A stretch of DNA of 64,000 nucleotides, taken from assembly GCF_034521915.1 (NCBI RefSeq), contig NZ_JAXHLU010000015.1, positions 1-64,000 on the forward strand. The letters run 5' to 3'. This document shows positions 17,494 to 27,013 of this stretch, one piece after another (position 1 is the first letter of the stretch; the number at the start of each line of letters is the position of its first letter). The position numbers were made by a program, and so were the translations under genes. The DNA is from Fodinibius sp034521915. Lineage in GTDB: Bacteria; Bacteroidota; Rhodothermia; Balneolales; Balneolaceae. The notes beneath the pieces are model-generated. The model was not told the DNA's origin. It saw only the letters and a list, made by a program, of their open reading frames with translations, and ran no database searches.

Positions 17494-19572
17494 ATGTTTA
17501 ATCCCACCGAAGCAGACGAACGCGACTATCTACAACAAATTATCGACAAGCTTGAGAACGCCTATCATGATACTGATCAGCAGGTTGCCGACCAGCACCA
17601 GCAGATGAAAGATCAGAAAAGTTATATGTATGAAAATAAGGCGGGCATGGACGCTGCCGAGAAAGCGGCTATTAAACAGTCGGTAAATATGGGAGCTATT
17701 TCGGGGGAAGCGGCGGTAGAATACAAGGAGCGCCTCCGTAAGCTTATGGAATCACCCTACTTCGGACGGATCGATTTTAAGGAAAATGACGATGACAAGG
17801 CTACGCCCATTTATGTAGGAATGCATTCCTTTTTTGATGATGAGCAAAATGAAAATCTGATTCACGATTGGCGCGCTCCGGTATCGAGTATGTTTTATGA
17901 TTATGAGCCCGGGGACGTTTCGTTTGAGTCTCCCGAGGGCACCAAAGAAGGAGAAATGGAGCGCAAGCGTCAGTTTCGTATTGTGGATGGTGAAATGGAG
18001 ATGATGCTCGAATCGGATCTTTATATTCGCGACGATGTGCTTCAGGAGGAACTGAGTCAGTCGGCTGATGACAAAATGAAGAATATTGTGGCCACGATTC
18101 AGCGCGATCAAAATGCCATTATTCGAAATGAAACGTCATCGGTGCTGATTATTCAGGGCGTGGCCGGATCGGGGAAAACGTCTATTGCGCTGCATCGGAT
18201 TGCTTTTTTGCTGTATCGTTTTAAGGAGAGCATTAGCTCGCGTGATATCATGATTATATCCCCAAACAAGGTGTTTTCGGATTATATATCTAACGTATTG
18301 CCAGAGTTGGGAGAGGAATCGATTCCCGAGATGGAAATGGACGAGCTTGCCGAGCGCGTACTGGGCGGTAAATACAAATTTGAAAGCTTTTTTGATCAGG
18401 TTAGCAAGCTGCTCGAAAATCATAACAGCGATTATATAGAGCGGATCGAATTTAAAGGTACTACCAAATTTCGACGAAAGCTTACATCCTACTGTAACTG
18501 GTTAAAAAAGAATCAGTTTCAGGAAGAGGATATTCCCATTCGATTTAAGACTGTTCCGGCGAAATATCTGCGCATCCGCTATAACCGAAACTCTAATCTG
18601 CCATTGACAAAACGTGCCCGCGCTATTGCTACGGATACGATCAATATGATTAAGCGGAGTTTTAAGTACACGCTGAGAAAAGAAGAAGAGAAAGAGATAC
18701 GGCGTAAAATTAATGGCATGATGGGGAGTGATAATATTCGCGTGCTGTACAAGGAATTTTTTGAATGGATTGAAAATCCGGAAATGTTCGAATATGCCAA
18801 GCGATCCACTTTTGAGTATGCCGATCTCTTTCCGCTGATCTATTTAAAAATGAAGCTCAAAGGGGTTGATACGTTTAGCGATGTTAAACATTTGATTGTG
18901 GATGAGATGCAGGATTATACGCCTGTCCAGTACGAAGTGATTTCGCGACTGTTTCCCTGTAATAAAACGATTTTGGGGGATGCCAATCAGGATGTAAATC
19001 CCTACAGCTCGACCAGCAGCGATCAGATACAGGATGTATTCGGCGATTCTGATGCGGTTACGCTCACTAAAAGTTATCGCTCTACCAAAGAGATTACGGA
19101 TTTCACCAAACGGGTATCACCTGAAACCCAGGTGGAGGCGATCGATCGTCATGGTGAAGAACCCGAAGTATTGGCGTTTGAAAAACAACTTCAGGAAAAA
19201 CGAGCGATTCTGGAACGGATAGAAGCGTTTAACGAATCTGATCACCAGACGCTGGGAATTTTATGCAAAACCCAGAAGCAGGCGAAAAAGTTGTACAACT
19301 ATCTCAAAAAGCATCAAGAATTACACCTGTTATCGCCGGGAAGTTCGGTGTTACAGTCAGGAGTGCTTATTACAAGTGTGCATCTGGCTAAGGGACTGGA
19401 GTTTGATCGCGTAATTGTGCCTCATGTAGATGAGGAAAACTATCAAACTGAGGTAGACCGAAGCATGTTATACATTGCCTGTACGCGGGCAATGCACCGG
19501 CTTATATTAACGCATTATGGAACGTGCACAAATTTAATCCGGGTAAAAAGGTTTATCCCTAAAAAATTCTAA
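17494..19572 (+). CDS. HelD/UvrD-like superfamily 1 ATPase
   Basis: About 692 aa from the ATG at 17494 (a TTG lies just before). The N-terminal arm is a long helical region (about 1-60). Walker A is GVAGSGKTSIALHR (about 223-236), Walker B is LIVDEMQDYTPVQYEV, and motif III/IV segments TILGDANQDVNP and LTKSYRSTKEI follow. The late motifs SVHLAKGLEFDRVIVP and LYIACTRAMHRLIL are typical of UvrD-family enzymes. The coiled N-terminal arm and overall layout match HelD, which recycles stalled RNA polymerase, better than UvrD or Rep. It is a single-gene unit followed by an IS remnant 36 bp downstream. Confidence 0.87.
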   Translation: MFNPTEADERDYLQQIIDKLENAYHDTDQQVADQHQQMKDQKSYMYENKAGMDAAEKAAIKQSVNMGAISGEAAVEYKERLRKLMESPYFGRIDFKENDDDKATPIYVGMHSFFDDEQNENLIHDWRAPVSSMFYDYEPGDVSFESPEGTKEGEMERKRQFRIVDGEMEMMLESDLYIRDDVLQEELSQSADDKMKNIVATIQRDQNAIIRNETSSVLIIQGVAGSGKTSIALHRIAFLLYRFKESISSRDIMIISPNKVFSDYISNVLPELGEESIPEMEMDELAERVLGGKYKFESFFDQVSKLLENHNSDYIERIEFKGTTKFRRKLTSYCNWLKKNQFQEEDIPIRFKTVPAKYLRIRYNRNSNLPLTKRARAIATDTINMIKRSFKYTLRKEEEKEIRRKINGMMGSDNIRVLYKEFFEWIENPEMFEYAKRSTFEYADLFPLIYLKMKLKGVDTFSDVKHLIVDEMQDYTPVQYEVISRLFPCNKTILGDANQDVNPYSSTSSDQIQDVFGDSDAVTLTKSYRSTKEITDFTKRVSPETQVEAIDRHGEEPEVLAFEKQLQEKRAILERIEAFNESDHQTLGILCKTQKQAKKLYNYLKKHQELHLLSPGSSVLQSGVLITSVHLAKGLEFDRVIVPHVDEENYQTEVDRSMLYIACTRAMHRLILTHYGTCTNLIRVKRFIPKKF

Positions 19573-19608
19573 TATAAACTAACTCTTAGTATCCAGATTA
19601 AAAAGGTT

Positions 19609-19970
19609 TGGAATTGCTACAAAAAAGTGGACAGTAAGTTAAGCCAGATCATGCAGCCAATTCTTATTGTTGTGTTAAGTAGTTCTGCATTTCCGCCGGT
19701 GTTCTGTAGTCCGGCTGGAAATGCCTTTGCCTGGAAAGGATTGCTGGGGCTTTTTCTTGTAGGCCGAGCGCCACGCATAGATAAGTCCCGGGTCAATACC
19801 CAGCTCATCGGCTAACTCACGGATGTTATCCCGCTGGTAGCTTTGTTTGATTACGTCCAGTTTGAACTGTTTGCTGTAGGTTCGTCTTTTACTCATAATT
19901 GTTATTAGTCATAAATTGCAGCCGACAATCTATGGCTTAACTGGGTGTCCACCAAAATGTAGCAAGTTCA
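19609..19970. mobile_element. IS3-family deletion remnant (362 bp) with both ends and GTT duplication
   Basis: The ends form terminal inverted repeats of about 38 bp, left from 19609 and right ending at 19970. Both contain GTGGACA and AGTTAAGCCA at the inner side and start with TG. In the 20-bp core (19627-19646 against 19933-19952) 17 of 20 bases match. GTT flanks both sides (19606-19608 and 19971-19973), a 3-bp target duplication typical of IS3. Inside is only the 5' part of orfA on the minus strand. Most of orfA and all of orfB are missing, so it cannot move unaided. Confidence 0.8.
19675..19896 (-). pseudogene. IS3-family transposase OrfA fragment
   Basis: 73 codons. The N-terminal 50 residues are a clear OrfA helix-turn-helix (SKRRTYSKQFKLDVIKQSY, ELADELGIDPGLIYAWRSAY). 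The later residues (after SFPGKG) are out of frame or fused to the right end by deletion. The DDE catalytic gene is gone. Confidence 0.82.
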
Positions 19971-20010
19971 GTTATCCTGATAATTTTTATCTAACGATCC
20001 ATTAGCTTAG

Positions 20011-20214
20011 TTGTTGCGGCATCTACAAATTTTAATTGCCAATAGAGATTTTAATGTTCTGAAAGATATAGGATTTGAAAAAAAAACCTCAGGATTTACC
20101 TACAAAGCCAAAGGGGAAATAATTATTTTAGATTTTTCTTTAGCAACTTGCCGCTGTCCATTTTGTGACCGCTTGCGTATTCTTTTGTTAAAGAAGGTAA
20201 AAAAAGATAGATAA
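20011..20214 (+). CDS. Doubtful small ORF beside the IS remnant
   Basis: 67 codons from a TTG, with no ribosome site seen. The text (ANRDFNVLKDIGFEKKTSGF, then ATCRCPFCDRLRIL with two Cys pairs) has some protein-like character but no recognisable family. It may be the tail of a gene interrupted by the nearby insertion. Confidence 0.25.
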   Translation: MLRHLQILIANRDFNVLKDIGFEKKTSGFTYKAKGEIIILDFSLATCRCPFCDRLRILLLKKVKKDR

Positions 20215-20334
20215 GAGTTTATTCCATAATAACTACAGCAATTAGAGCTGTAAACCAGTTTTTTAATACAGGAGTATAAAGGACTGGATGGCATTGTTCG
20301 AGGATTATCCCCAACAATTAATTGTATTAGGTGC

Positions 20335-21012
20335 ATGAACACGTTATCAAAATGGCTTAGATCCACGTTAGATTATGAAGATGAGAATATTTTTAATCAG
20401 CCCATTTACGAGGCCTTCTGGGATACGTTAAATCCAATACAGGGCGAATCACTACTGGCTATTAACTGTCGTCATACCGAATTATTTCGTTCTGCATTCA
20501 ATAGAAATATCGAATCTAGCGGTATTCATCGAAGTAAAAAGCAGATGCAGGAAACAAGGGAGAAAGATCCGCATGTTACCCTTCGGCTATGGCAGGGTGC
20601 GGAAATACCATTTAATGATAATACTTTTAATTATATTTTTGAGTTCGATTCGTTTGAGTGTTTTAGTGATTTAGAGGTCGGACTAAAAGAGGTGCAACGA
20701 GTGCTCAAGCCAAAGGGAGTATTTGTTGCAGTAGTTCCCAATAAAGATTTCCTTCTGAGCTCAAAATATCCACTATCTGATAAGACGGCAGTCTCAAAAG
20801 GATATTTGGAACGATCGCTGGCGGAATGGAAACGAGTATTTACTAGTGCCGGATTTGCAATAGCTGACATAAAAAATGATCAATTTTTTATTCGTTACCG
20901 ACATCAAATGGATCGCATGCAGACTAATGACTGGAAGATAGCAACAAAAGATTTTTTACTTTCTTCTTTACCACTCAAGTACGCCCACCGGCTTGTCTTT
21001 TTTCTAAAATAG
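20335..21012 (+). CDS. Methyltransferase type 11-like protein with degenerate motif I
   Basis: 225 aa. The order of SAM-methyltransferase segments is visible: a first strand LLAINCRHTELF (about 43-54), GAEIPFNDNTFNYIFEFDSF (about 90-109), LKEVQRVLKPKGVFVAVVPN (about 118-137) and a C-terminal strand with FTSAGFAIADI. The glycine loop of motif I (GxGxG) is not conserved, since INCRHTEL takes its place, so SAM binding may be weak or altered. The following gene starts 36 bp downstream on the same strand. The substrate is unknown. Confidence 0.7.
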   Translation: MNTLSKWLRSTLDYEDENIFNQPIYEAFWDTLNPIQGESLLAINCRHTELFRSAFNRNIESSGIHRSKKQMQETREKDPHVTLRLWQGAEIPFNDNTFNYIFEFDSFECFSDLEVGLKEVQRVLKPKGVFVAVVPNKDFLLSSKYPLSDKTAVSKGYLERSLAEWKRVFTSAGFAIADIKNDQFFIRYRHQMDRMQTNDWKIATKDFLLSSLPLKYAHRLVFFLK

Positions 21013-21048
21013 TAATTTTTCATACTTAAATAAGCTAGAGAAGCATCA

Positions 21049-21507
21049 ATGAGCAAGATTGTTATTAATTGGCAACCAGGTGTTACTAAAATTAACAATA
21101 TGATTTTGGAAGATATTGAAGCTCTAGATCAGAAAGGATTTTATTTGTTAATGGGCGGACTACCCTACAAATCAAAGATCACATACGAACGTATTAAACC
21201 TATTTATCTCGGTGCATCATTTAACCAGTCTATTCGTGATGACTTGTTAGGCTATCCGGATAAAAATGAATGTGTTAAGCAATTTATGGATGCTTATTAT
21301 AAAATTGATCTTCTTTTTGTTTGTGGCATTTTGGAGCAACCTACTGCTAAAGAAATTAGGTCAAATAATATTCAAAAAACCAAGCTTAAACTCATTAAGC
21401 AAATTCATCTATCTTGTAATGAGCTACCAACAAAAGCGAATAACAATCTTGAAATCGAGCATACCGGAATGTATAATCCGCTAAACAAAAACAGGGAAAG
21501 GATATAA
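21049..21507 (+). CDS. Unknown protein with a GIY-YIG-like pattern
   Basis: 152 aa. The middle reads GFYLLMGG (about 30-37), then IKPIYLGASFNQSIRDDLLG (about 47-66), and the end has NNLEIEHTGMYNPLNKN. The series G-[IF]-Y, Y-[IL]-G, Arg, Glu and P-x-N in this order recalls a divergent GIY-YIG nuclease fold. The middle region (about 75-110) is not typical, and family membership is a suggestion only. It follows the methyltransferase-like gene in the same direction. Confidence 0.6.
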   Translation: MSKIVINWQPGVTKINNMILEDIEALDQKGFYLLMGGLPYKSKITYERIKPIYLGASFNQSIRDDLLGYPDKNECVKQFMDAYYKIDLLFVCGILEQPTAKEIRSNNIQKTKLKLIKQIHLSCNELPTKANNNLEIEHTGMYNPLNKNRERI

Positions 21508-22110
21508 TACTCTTTCGCACCCACTATAGTTCCAATTATTAGATTATGCTTGGCATGCCCCCCGGCAAAATCGTCAGACTGTGTTGCACTTTCAGGAGCA
21601 TTAGCAGATTCATTGCTATCTTTTAACCATGTGATTGTTATATTTGTAGTAGTAAAATACCTTAGCTACCGAAATCCCATCTTAGGTACTTATAGGATGA
21701 CCGAAAGACTATTCAAGTACTGCATTTCAACTTTTAACAAAGCTATTTCTTTAGAGCATTACCAAACTAATTAATGCTGGATTTTTGCTTCTCAAGAATT
21801 CATCATCATATTCTACTTATCCAATTTTCATGATTTGATTTATTTCGGCTTTTATTTTTGAGACCTGTTTATTGTCATGGAAGAAAGATTCATTTTATAC
21901 ATAACATTGTATAAATGATAATTCGCTTTTGAGAAGAATAAATAGCTTGAATTTCCTATTAAAATAAGGAAGGAAATATCTCATTACCATATTATTAGTG
22001 AAGGGAGTTGAAAATAGAGTGCTCGGATAATTTAGGATTAATGATACATTCTTTAATGGATGCTTTGTATTTTTCTTTGAAACAGAAAACTAAACATATC
22101 GAATAGTCTA
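21508..22110. other. 600-bp gap with no supported gene
   Basis: A 74-codon frame at 21550-21774 lacks a ribosome site and protein-like composition. The rest is AT-rich. No repeats or terminators were seen. Confidence 0.45.
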
Positions 22111-22431
22111 ATGGTAAAAATCACAATAGCGGATCAGACGAAGCCCCTCGAAGAAGTTGATCTTGAGTGGATAAGTGGTACGATCAGTAAGAACAGGATA
22201 ATGGACAAGGAAAATCCAGTTGAAATCAATATTGAAACTGATACGATAAATCTGGATCTGTTTGCCAATCATCCAAAAGCAGGACAGGAAAAGGCTACCA
22301 ATTATATAGAGAGCCGGGTACTCTTTCATTGGAAAGAATTGGTTCTTTCGAAAGATAATCTTGATCCCAAAGCACTATCTGAGTTTTTAAAACAGATGAA
22401 ACGTTGGGTTTCTTTTGTTCCTAAAGAATGA
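22111..22431 (+). CDS. Small protein of unknown function upstream of the HIT gene
   Basis: 106 aa, acidic, alternating beta (MVKITIADQTKPLEEVDLEW, PVEINIETDTINLDLF) and helical (ALSEFLKQMKRWVSFVPKE) segments. ATG start at 22111. The stop is 19 bp before the HIT protein's ATG, so the two are likely cotranscribed. I do not recognise it. Confidence 0.62.
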   Translation: MVKITIADQTKPLEEVDLEWISGTISKNRIMDKENPVEINIETDTINLDLFANHPKAGQEKATNYIESRVLFHWKELVLSKDNLDPKALSEFLKQMKRWVSFVPKE

Positions 22432-22450
22432 AAATAAAGAACGGCCTATA

Positions 22451-22900
22451 ATGGATTGTGTTTTTTGTAAGGATGACATTAGCGAGCAGGCTTTTCTGGA
22501 ATCTGATCATTTTCGCTGTATTTATAATAAGGCACCTATTCTTCCCGGACATTCAATGATTATTACTAAAGAGCATGTGCAAAGCATGCTTGATTTGGAT
22601 GATGCGAAGCGGAGCGAACTTATGCGATTAAGTACCAGGGCGGCGAAAGTGATAACTGATGTTTTTAATGCCGATGCATTTAACTGGACGGTTCAGGATC
22701 GTCCGCCTGCCGGACAAACGGTTGCACATTTCCATCTTCATATCATTCCTCGTCGCAACGGTGATCTGCCTAACCCCGGAGATTGGTATCCACAGCTTGA
22801 AAAATATTACGATCAAACCAATACTCACAGCGAAGAACGCCCCTCTCTAACGCAGGATGAATTAAGAGAGGTTGCCATGAAAATAAGAAAGCAGATTTAA
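22451..22900 (+). CDS. HIT family nucleotide-binding protein
   Basis: 149 aa when started at the ATG at 22451 (MDCVFCKDD); the longer frame from 22415 overlaps the upstream gene and is unlikely. HIT proteins hydrolyse or transfer nucleotide monophosphates, for example adenosine phosphoramidates and dinucleotide polyphosphates. The N-terminal CVFC is the zinc or fold Cys pair common in Hint/HinT-like members. The catalytic triad HFHLHII lies in GQTVAHFHLHIIPRRNGD. The substrate here is not predictable. Confidence 0.9.
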   Translation: MDCVFCKDDISEQAFLESDHFRCIYNKAPILPGHSMIITKEHVQSMLDLDDAKRSELMRLSTRAAKVITDVFNADAFNWTVQDRPPAGQTVAHFHLHIIPRRNGDLPNPGDWYPQLEKYYDQTNTHSEERPSLTQDELREVAMKIRKQI

Positions 22901-23171
22901 AGGGTGGTACTAATTTTTATGGATTATTGTCTACATAGGTATGCTTCCAAATAAATCACGGTTTTGGCTTTAGGAGCTAAGCTATATACCATAATGGCAA
23001 GATTAAATAAAAAAAGTCGGTTGGTATCCTTCTAAACCTATGGTACATTTATGTGCTTAATTATTATTATAAGGAATATTCTTAAATGCCAGAGTATGAA
23101 TATAAGTTAGAAGTTTACAATCTTCTTCCAGCGATGGCTTAATATAGATTTTCCACCAAAGAATTTAATAG

Positions 23172-24281
23172 ATGTCCAACGTAGAAAGAGTAACGTTTAA
23201 TAACAGTACCAGCAGGGAATTCAGTCAAACGGTAAAGCAACGGGTTGACGAATATTTTGAGGAGAATAACCTCTCAAAGCATGCCAACACGCAAATGGTT
23301 ATTAAAACCATTATAATGCTCACGCTTTATTTTGGACCCTATGCGTTAATTATGTCGGGGTCGTTCTCTCTCGGAGTGATGTGGTTTTTAACGTTTGTAA
23401 TGGGTATTGGTATGGCCGGTATCGGTTTTTCTGTATCACATGATGCCTTGCATGGGGCTTACTCTTCGAACAAGCATATCAACCGTGCGTTGGGATATAC
23501 CTTTGATCTGGTGGGAGCAAATGGCTACATCTGGAAGATAACGCACAACATCATCCATCACACCTATACCAATATTCACGAACATGACGAGGATCTGGAA
23601 GTGGCCGAATTTATTCGCCTCTCCCCACATTCAGAATATAAACCAATCCATCGCATACAACATGTCTTGGCCTTTATTGCTTATAGCTTTTCCACATTTT
23701 TCTGGGTGTTTATTAAGGATTATAAGCATTTTGCGAAGGATAATATTGGTCCGTACGAAAATAAAACTCATCCGACTAGCGAGTGGATCATCCTGTTTTT
23801 AACCAAAGCCATCTATTATACCTATATGCTGGTGCTGCCGTTGCTTTTGCTCGATATTACGTGGGTTCACTTATTGGTTGGGTTTACAACGCTTCATCTG
23901 ACGGCCGGGCTGACCGTTGGTATCGTTTTTCAGCTTGCACACGTAGTTGAGGGAACGGATCATCCGCTGCCGGACGAAGACAATATGATTGACGAACACT
24001 GGATGATTCATGAAGTGGTAACCACCAATAATTTTGCGCGGGACAATAAGGCATTATGCTGGTTTGTCGGTGGACTGAACTTCCAGATTGAGCATCATCT
24101 CTTTCCCAGGATATGCAGTGTTCATTACCCGGCTATAAGTCATATTGTAGAAAAAACGGCCAAAGAGTTTGACATCCCCTACAATCAGCACGATACGTTT
24201 TTTGAGGCAATAGCCTCCCATTACCGCACGCTTAAGAAATTTGGGGATCCGGAGTTTACCTATTCTGAAGCTCGAACTTAA
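23172..24281 (+). CDS. Membrane fatty-acid desaturase (acyl-lipid/acyl-CoA type)
   Basis: 369 aa. The three His boxes are HDALH (90-94), HNIIHH (125-130) and QIEHHLFP (305-312), which hold the di-iron centre. Membrane segments occur at about 45-65, 68-90, 165-182, 205-228 and 232-256. The third box with a Gln start (QxxHH) places it with front-end/linoleoyl-CoA-type desaturases; the cytochrome b5 domain found in some of these is absent. It introduces a double bond into membrane acyl chains, a common cold or salt adaptation. It stands alone between gaps. Confidence 0.9.
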   Translation: MSNVERVTFNNSTSREFSQTVKQRVDEYFEENNLSKHANTQMVIKTIIMLTLYFGPYALIMSGSFSLGVMWFLTFVMGIGMAGIGFSVSHDALHGAYSSNKHINRALGYTFDLVGANGYIWKITHNIIHHTYTNIHEHDEDLEVAEFIRLSPHSEYKPIHRIQHVLAFIAYSFSTFFWVFIKDYKHFAKDNIGPYENKTHPTSEWIILFLTKAIYYTYMLVLPLLLLDITWVHLLVGFTTLHLTAGLTVGIVFQLAHVVEGTDHPLPDEDNMIDEHWMIHEVVTTNNFARDNKALCWFVGGLNFQIEHHLFPRICSVHYPAISHIVEKTAKEFDIPYNQHDTFFEAIASHYRTLKKFGDPEFTYSEART

Positions 24282-24305
24282 GATAGCTTTTATGTTATAA
24301 GCAGG

Positions 24306-24324
24306 GTACTAATACTATTAGTAC
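24306..24324. promoter_or_regulatory. 19-bp perfect palindrome after the desaturase
   Basis: GTACTAAT-ACT-ATTAGTAC lies 25 bp after the desaturase stop. It has no T-run, so it is not a standard terminator. It could be an operator for the gene at 24576 or an RNA hairpin. Confidence 0.35.
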
Positions 24325-24575
24325 GATTTATCTAATTCCAGTCAACCATTTCCACGTATAGTAAATGTGGATTGATGTTCTTGCAAGCTATGTGCCGTCC
24401 TGGATTCCGTTTTTTTGCTATTAGCTAAGTATAGAAAACAAATTCAATGAGTAGTAATAATTAGATTTGTTAGAAGGTCCTTCTCTTAACGCATTTTTAC
24501 TTTCATTTTTTGCTTGTCATCAAGTATTTTGATAAATAAGGAGGCCAATCAAATAAAGCCTAAAACACGATTTAT

Positions 24576-26984
24576 ATGAAACGTTTACTGATATTCTTTT
24601 TTGCTCTTTTTCTTTCAACAACATTTTATACGGCAGATGCACAAACAACAAGTTCCGGCGAAGTAGAAGGTATGGCAGGTTTTGCTCGGGCTGTTGCGGT
24701 GAACGATGGATTGGTCTTTATTGGTGAGGCGGCCAATCCCCATCAACCGGGACTCGTCTATGTTTATCAACGCGTAGATAATGAATGGTCGCAACAGGTC
24801 GAACTTTCGGCAATTGATGGAGAAATTGGCAATGGTTTTGGCGCCTCCTTAACAACCGACGGAGATGCTATTCTGATTGGTGCCCCGGCACGCGATGATG
24901 AACGAGGAGCAGCTTATCTTTTTACAAAATCCGGTGATGCATCATGGAGCCAGAAGGTCATGTTGGCCCTGTCAGATACAAGTAAAAAGGGCAGTTTGGG
25001 TACCAGTGTAGCACTTAGCGGTGATGTTGCTTTTCTGGGGGCCCCCAGAGAAATGGACGGCAAAGGAGCTGTATATGTATTTCGTAAAACAGAATCGGGA
25101 ACATGGAGCCAGCAGCAGCGTTTGGTGAATCCCGATACGACGCAGGGAATTGGTTTTGGATCAGCACTTAAAGCAGACGGATCTAAACTGCTTGTCGGCG
25201 CTCCGCAAGAAGGTGGTGCAGTACACGTTTATCGAGCCGGTAAAGAAGGATCTTGGGAAAAGGAAGCTACCCTGAGTAGTGATCAGGCAGCTGATAATGC
25301 ACGTTTTGGTTCAACATTGGGAACTTTCAACGACAAGATACTTGTAGGAGCACCTCGCAATGCTTCGGGATCTGGAGCCGTATTTTTATTCGAACGTAAT
25401 GCTGATGGTTCCTGGAATGCAACAGACAAATTAGTGGCATTTGATGGTCAACCGCGCTACGGCTTCGGTTCTTCGCTGGCTATCGCTAATGACAAACTTT
25501 GGGTAGGTACCCCCGGTGCCGACAATAGAAAAGGAGCTTTGTATCAGTTTGAACAGAATAAAAACAACGGCGAATGGATTGGGGTCAGTAAGATAGGTGG
25601 ACCAGATCGCAAGGAGGGTGATCAGTTTGCCAGTACAGTAGCTGTCGATGAAGGAATTGCAGTGGCCGGACTTACCGGTGCTGATTACGGCGCGGGAACG
25701 GCTGCTATTTTAGAAATGGATGATTCCGGAAATTGGTCCGTAGCCTCAACAGTATTTAGCGAAAGCAGTTCTGTTCTTGAGCCTATTACAGGTAATAAAA
25801 TGGAGTGTAGCGACGGCAATGCTTCACATTTTGGATGCAGCAACGTAAACCTTCTTTCCTTCCTTCCCATTGAAGAAATCGGAGGCGAACGCGGTGTTCG
25901 TATGAACGATATCTGGGGATGGACGGATCCTAAAACCGGAAAAGAATATGCACTTGTCGGGCGTATTAATGGAACTTCTTTTGTTGATGTCAGTGATCCG
26001 ACAAATCCAGTTTATGTAGCTAATTTACCGATGACGGAAGGGGCACGAGCTAATGCGTGGCGTGATATTAAGGTTTATAAAAATCATGCCTATGTGGTTG
26101 CTGATAATGCCGGAGAACACGGCATCCAGGTGGTGGATTTGACCAAGCTTAGAGATTTTGATGGTGAACCGATGACACTGGAAGAAGATGCCATTTACGA
26201 TAAAGTTCACAGTGTGCATAATATTGTTATCAATGAAGATACCGGCTTTGCTTATGCGGTAGGCAGCAGTGGCGGCGGACAAACGTGCGGCGGTGGATTG
26301 CACATGGTTAATATTCAGGATCCTAAAAATCCTACGTTTGCCGGCTGTTTTGCGGATCCATCAACCGGACGAAGCGGAACGGGATACACGCATGATGCGC
26401 AATGTGTAACGTATCATGGTCCTGACAAAGAATACCAGGGAGAAGAAATCTGTGTCGGTGCCAATGAAACCGCGATCAGTATTGCAAATGTTTCGGATAA
26501 AGAAAATCCAAAAGCACTTTCAACAGCTTCATATCCCGATTATGGTTATGTGCACCAGGGATGGTTCACCGAAGATCAGCGTTACTTCTTCCAGAATGAT
26601 GAGCTGGATGAGCTGACCGGTAATGTGGATCGTACACGTACACTTATCTGGGATCTATCTGATCTGGACGATCCTCAGTTTGTTGATGAGTACTTCTTCG
26701 ATAATTCGTCATCTGATCACAATCTGTATATCAAAGGAAATACGATGTACCAGTCGAATTACGTGAGCGGGTTGCAGGTACTTGATATCAGCGATCCCGA
26801 AAATCCTGAGAAAATCGGATACTTTGATACGGAACCTTTTGGCGAAGATGAGCCCGGTTTTGCCGGAACGTGGAGCAATTATCCGTTCTTTGATAGTGAT
26901 ATCATTATCATGACCAGCTCTACCGAAGGATTATTTATTCTGGAAAATGCAGATCAGCCTGTCAATCCGGCAAGCGCGCAGTAA
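24576..26984 (+). CDS. Exported FG-GAP / choice-of-anchor B family protein
   Basis: 802 aa with signal peptide (about 1-22). Residues 30-395 are seven FG-GAP-like propeller blades, each with a GFGASL- or FGSTL-type turn and a GAP or GTP tripeptide (for example LIGAPARDDERGAAYLF, LVGAPQEGGAVHVY). Residues about 410-795 form a choice-of-anchor B domain: the Cys-rich opening MECSDGNASHFGCSNVNLL, then VSDPTNPVYVANLP, DIKVYKNHAYVVAD and DISDPENPEKIGYFDT repeats. Together this is a double beta-propeller, secreted or surface-bound. It is the first of three adjacent propeller proteins, 29 bp before the next start. Ligand unknown. Confidence 0.88.
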   Translation: MKRLLIFFFALFLSTTFYTADAQTTSSGEVEGMAGFARAVAVNDGLVFIGEAANPHQPGLVYVYQRVDNEWSQQVELSAIDGEIGNGFGASLTTDGDAILIGAPARDDERGAAYLFTKSGDASWSQKVMLALSDTSKKGSLGTSVALSGDVAFLGAPREMDGKGAVYVFRKTESGTWSQQQRLVNPDTTQGIGFGSALKADGSKLLVGAPQEGGAVHVYRAGKEGSWEKEATLSSDQAADNARFGSTLGTFNDKILVGAPRNASGSGAVFLFERNADGSWNATDKLVAFDGQPRYGFGSSLAIANDKLWVGTPGADNRKGALYQFEQNKNNGEWIGVSKIGGPDRKEGDQFASTVAVDEGIAVAGLTGADYGAGTAAILEMDDSGNWSVASTVFSESSSVLEPITGNKMECSDGNASHFGCSNVNLLSFLPIEEIGGERGVRMNDIWGWTDPKTGKEYALVGRINGTSFVDVSDPTNPVYVANLPMTEGARANAWRDIKVYKNHAYVVADNAGEHGIQVVDLTKLRDFDGEPMTLEEDAIYDKVHSVHNIVINEDTGFAYAVGSSGGGQTCGGGLHMVNIQDPKNPTFAGCFADPSTGRSGTGYTHDAQCVTYHGPDKEYQGEEICVGANETAISIANVSDKENPKALSTASYPDYGYVHQGWFTEDQRYFFQNDELDELTGNVDRTRTLIWDLSDLDDPQFVDEYFFDNSSSDHNLYIKGNTMYQSNYVSGLQVLDISDPENPEKIGYFDTEPFGEDEPGFAGTWSNYPFFDSDIIIMTSSTEGLFILENADQPVNPASAQ

Positions 26985-27013
26985 TGTTCATCTAATTCGA
27001 TAGTTATTTAACG

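Noticed and set aside
21550..21774. 74-codon ORF after the GIY-YIG-like gene
   Set aside because: No ribosome site, unusual composition and no recognisable fold.
24306..24324. Palindrome as terminator of the desaturase gene
   Set aside because: No T-run follows, so a standard Rho-independent terminator is unlikely.
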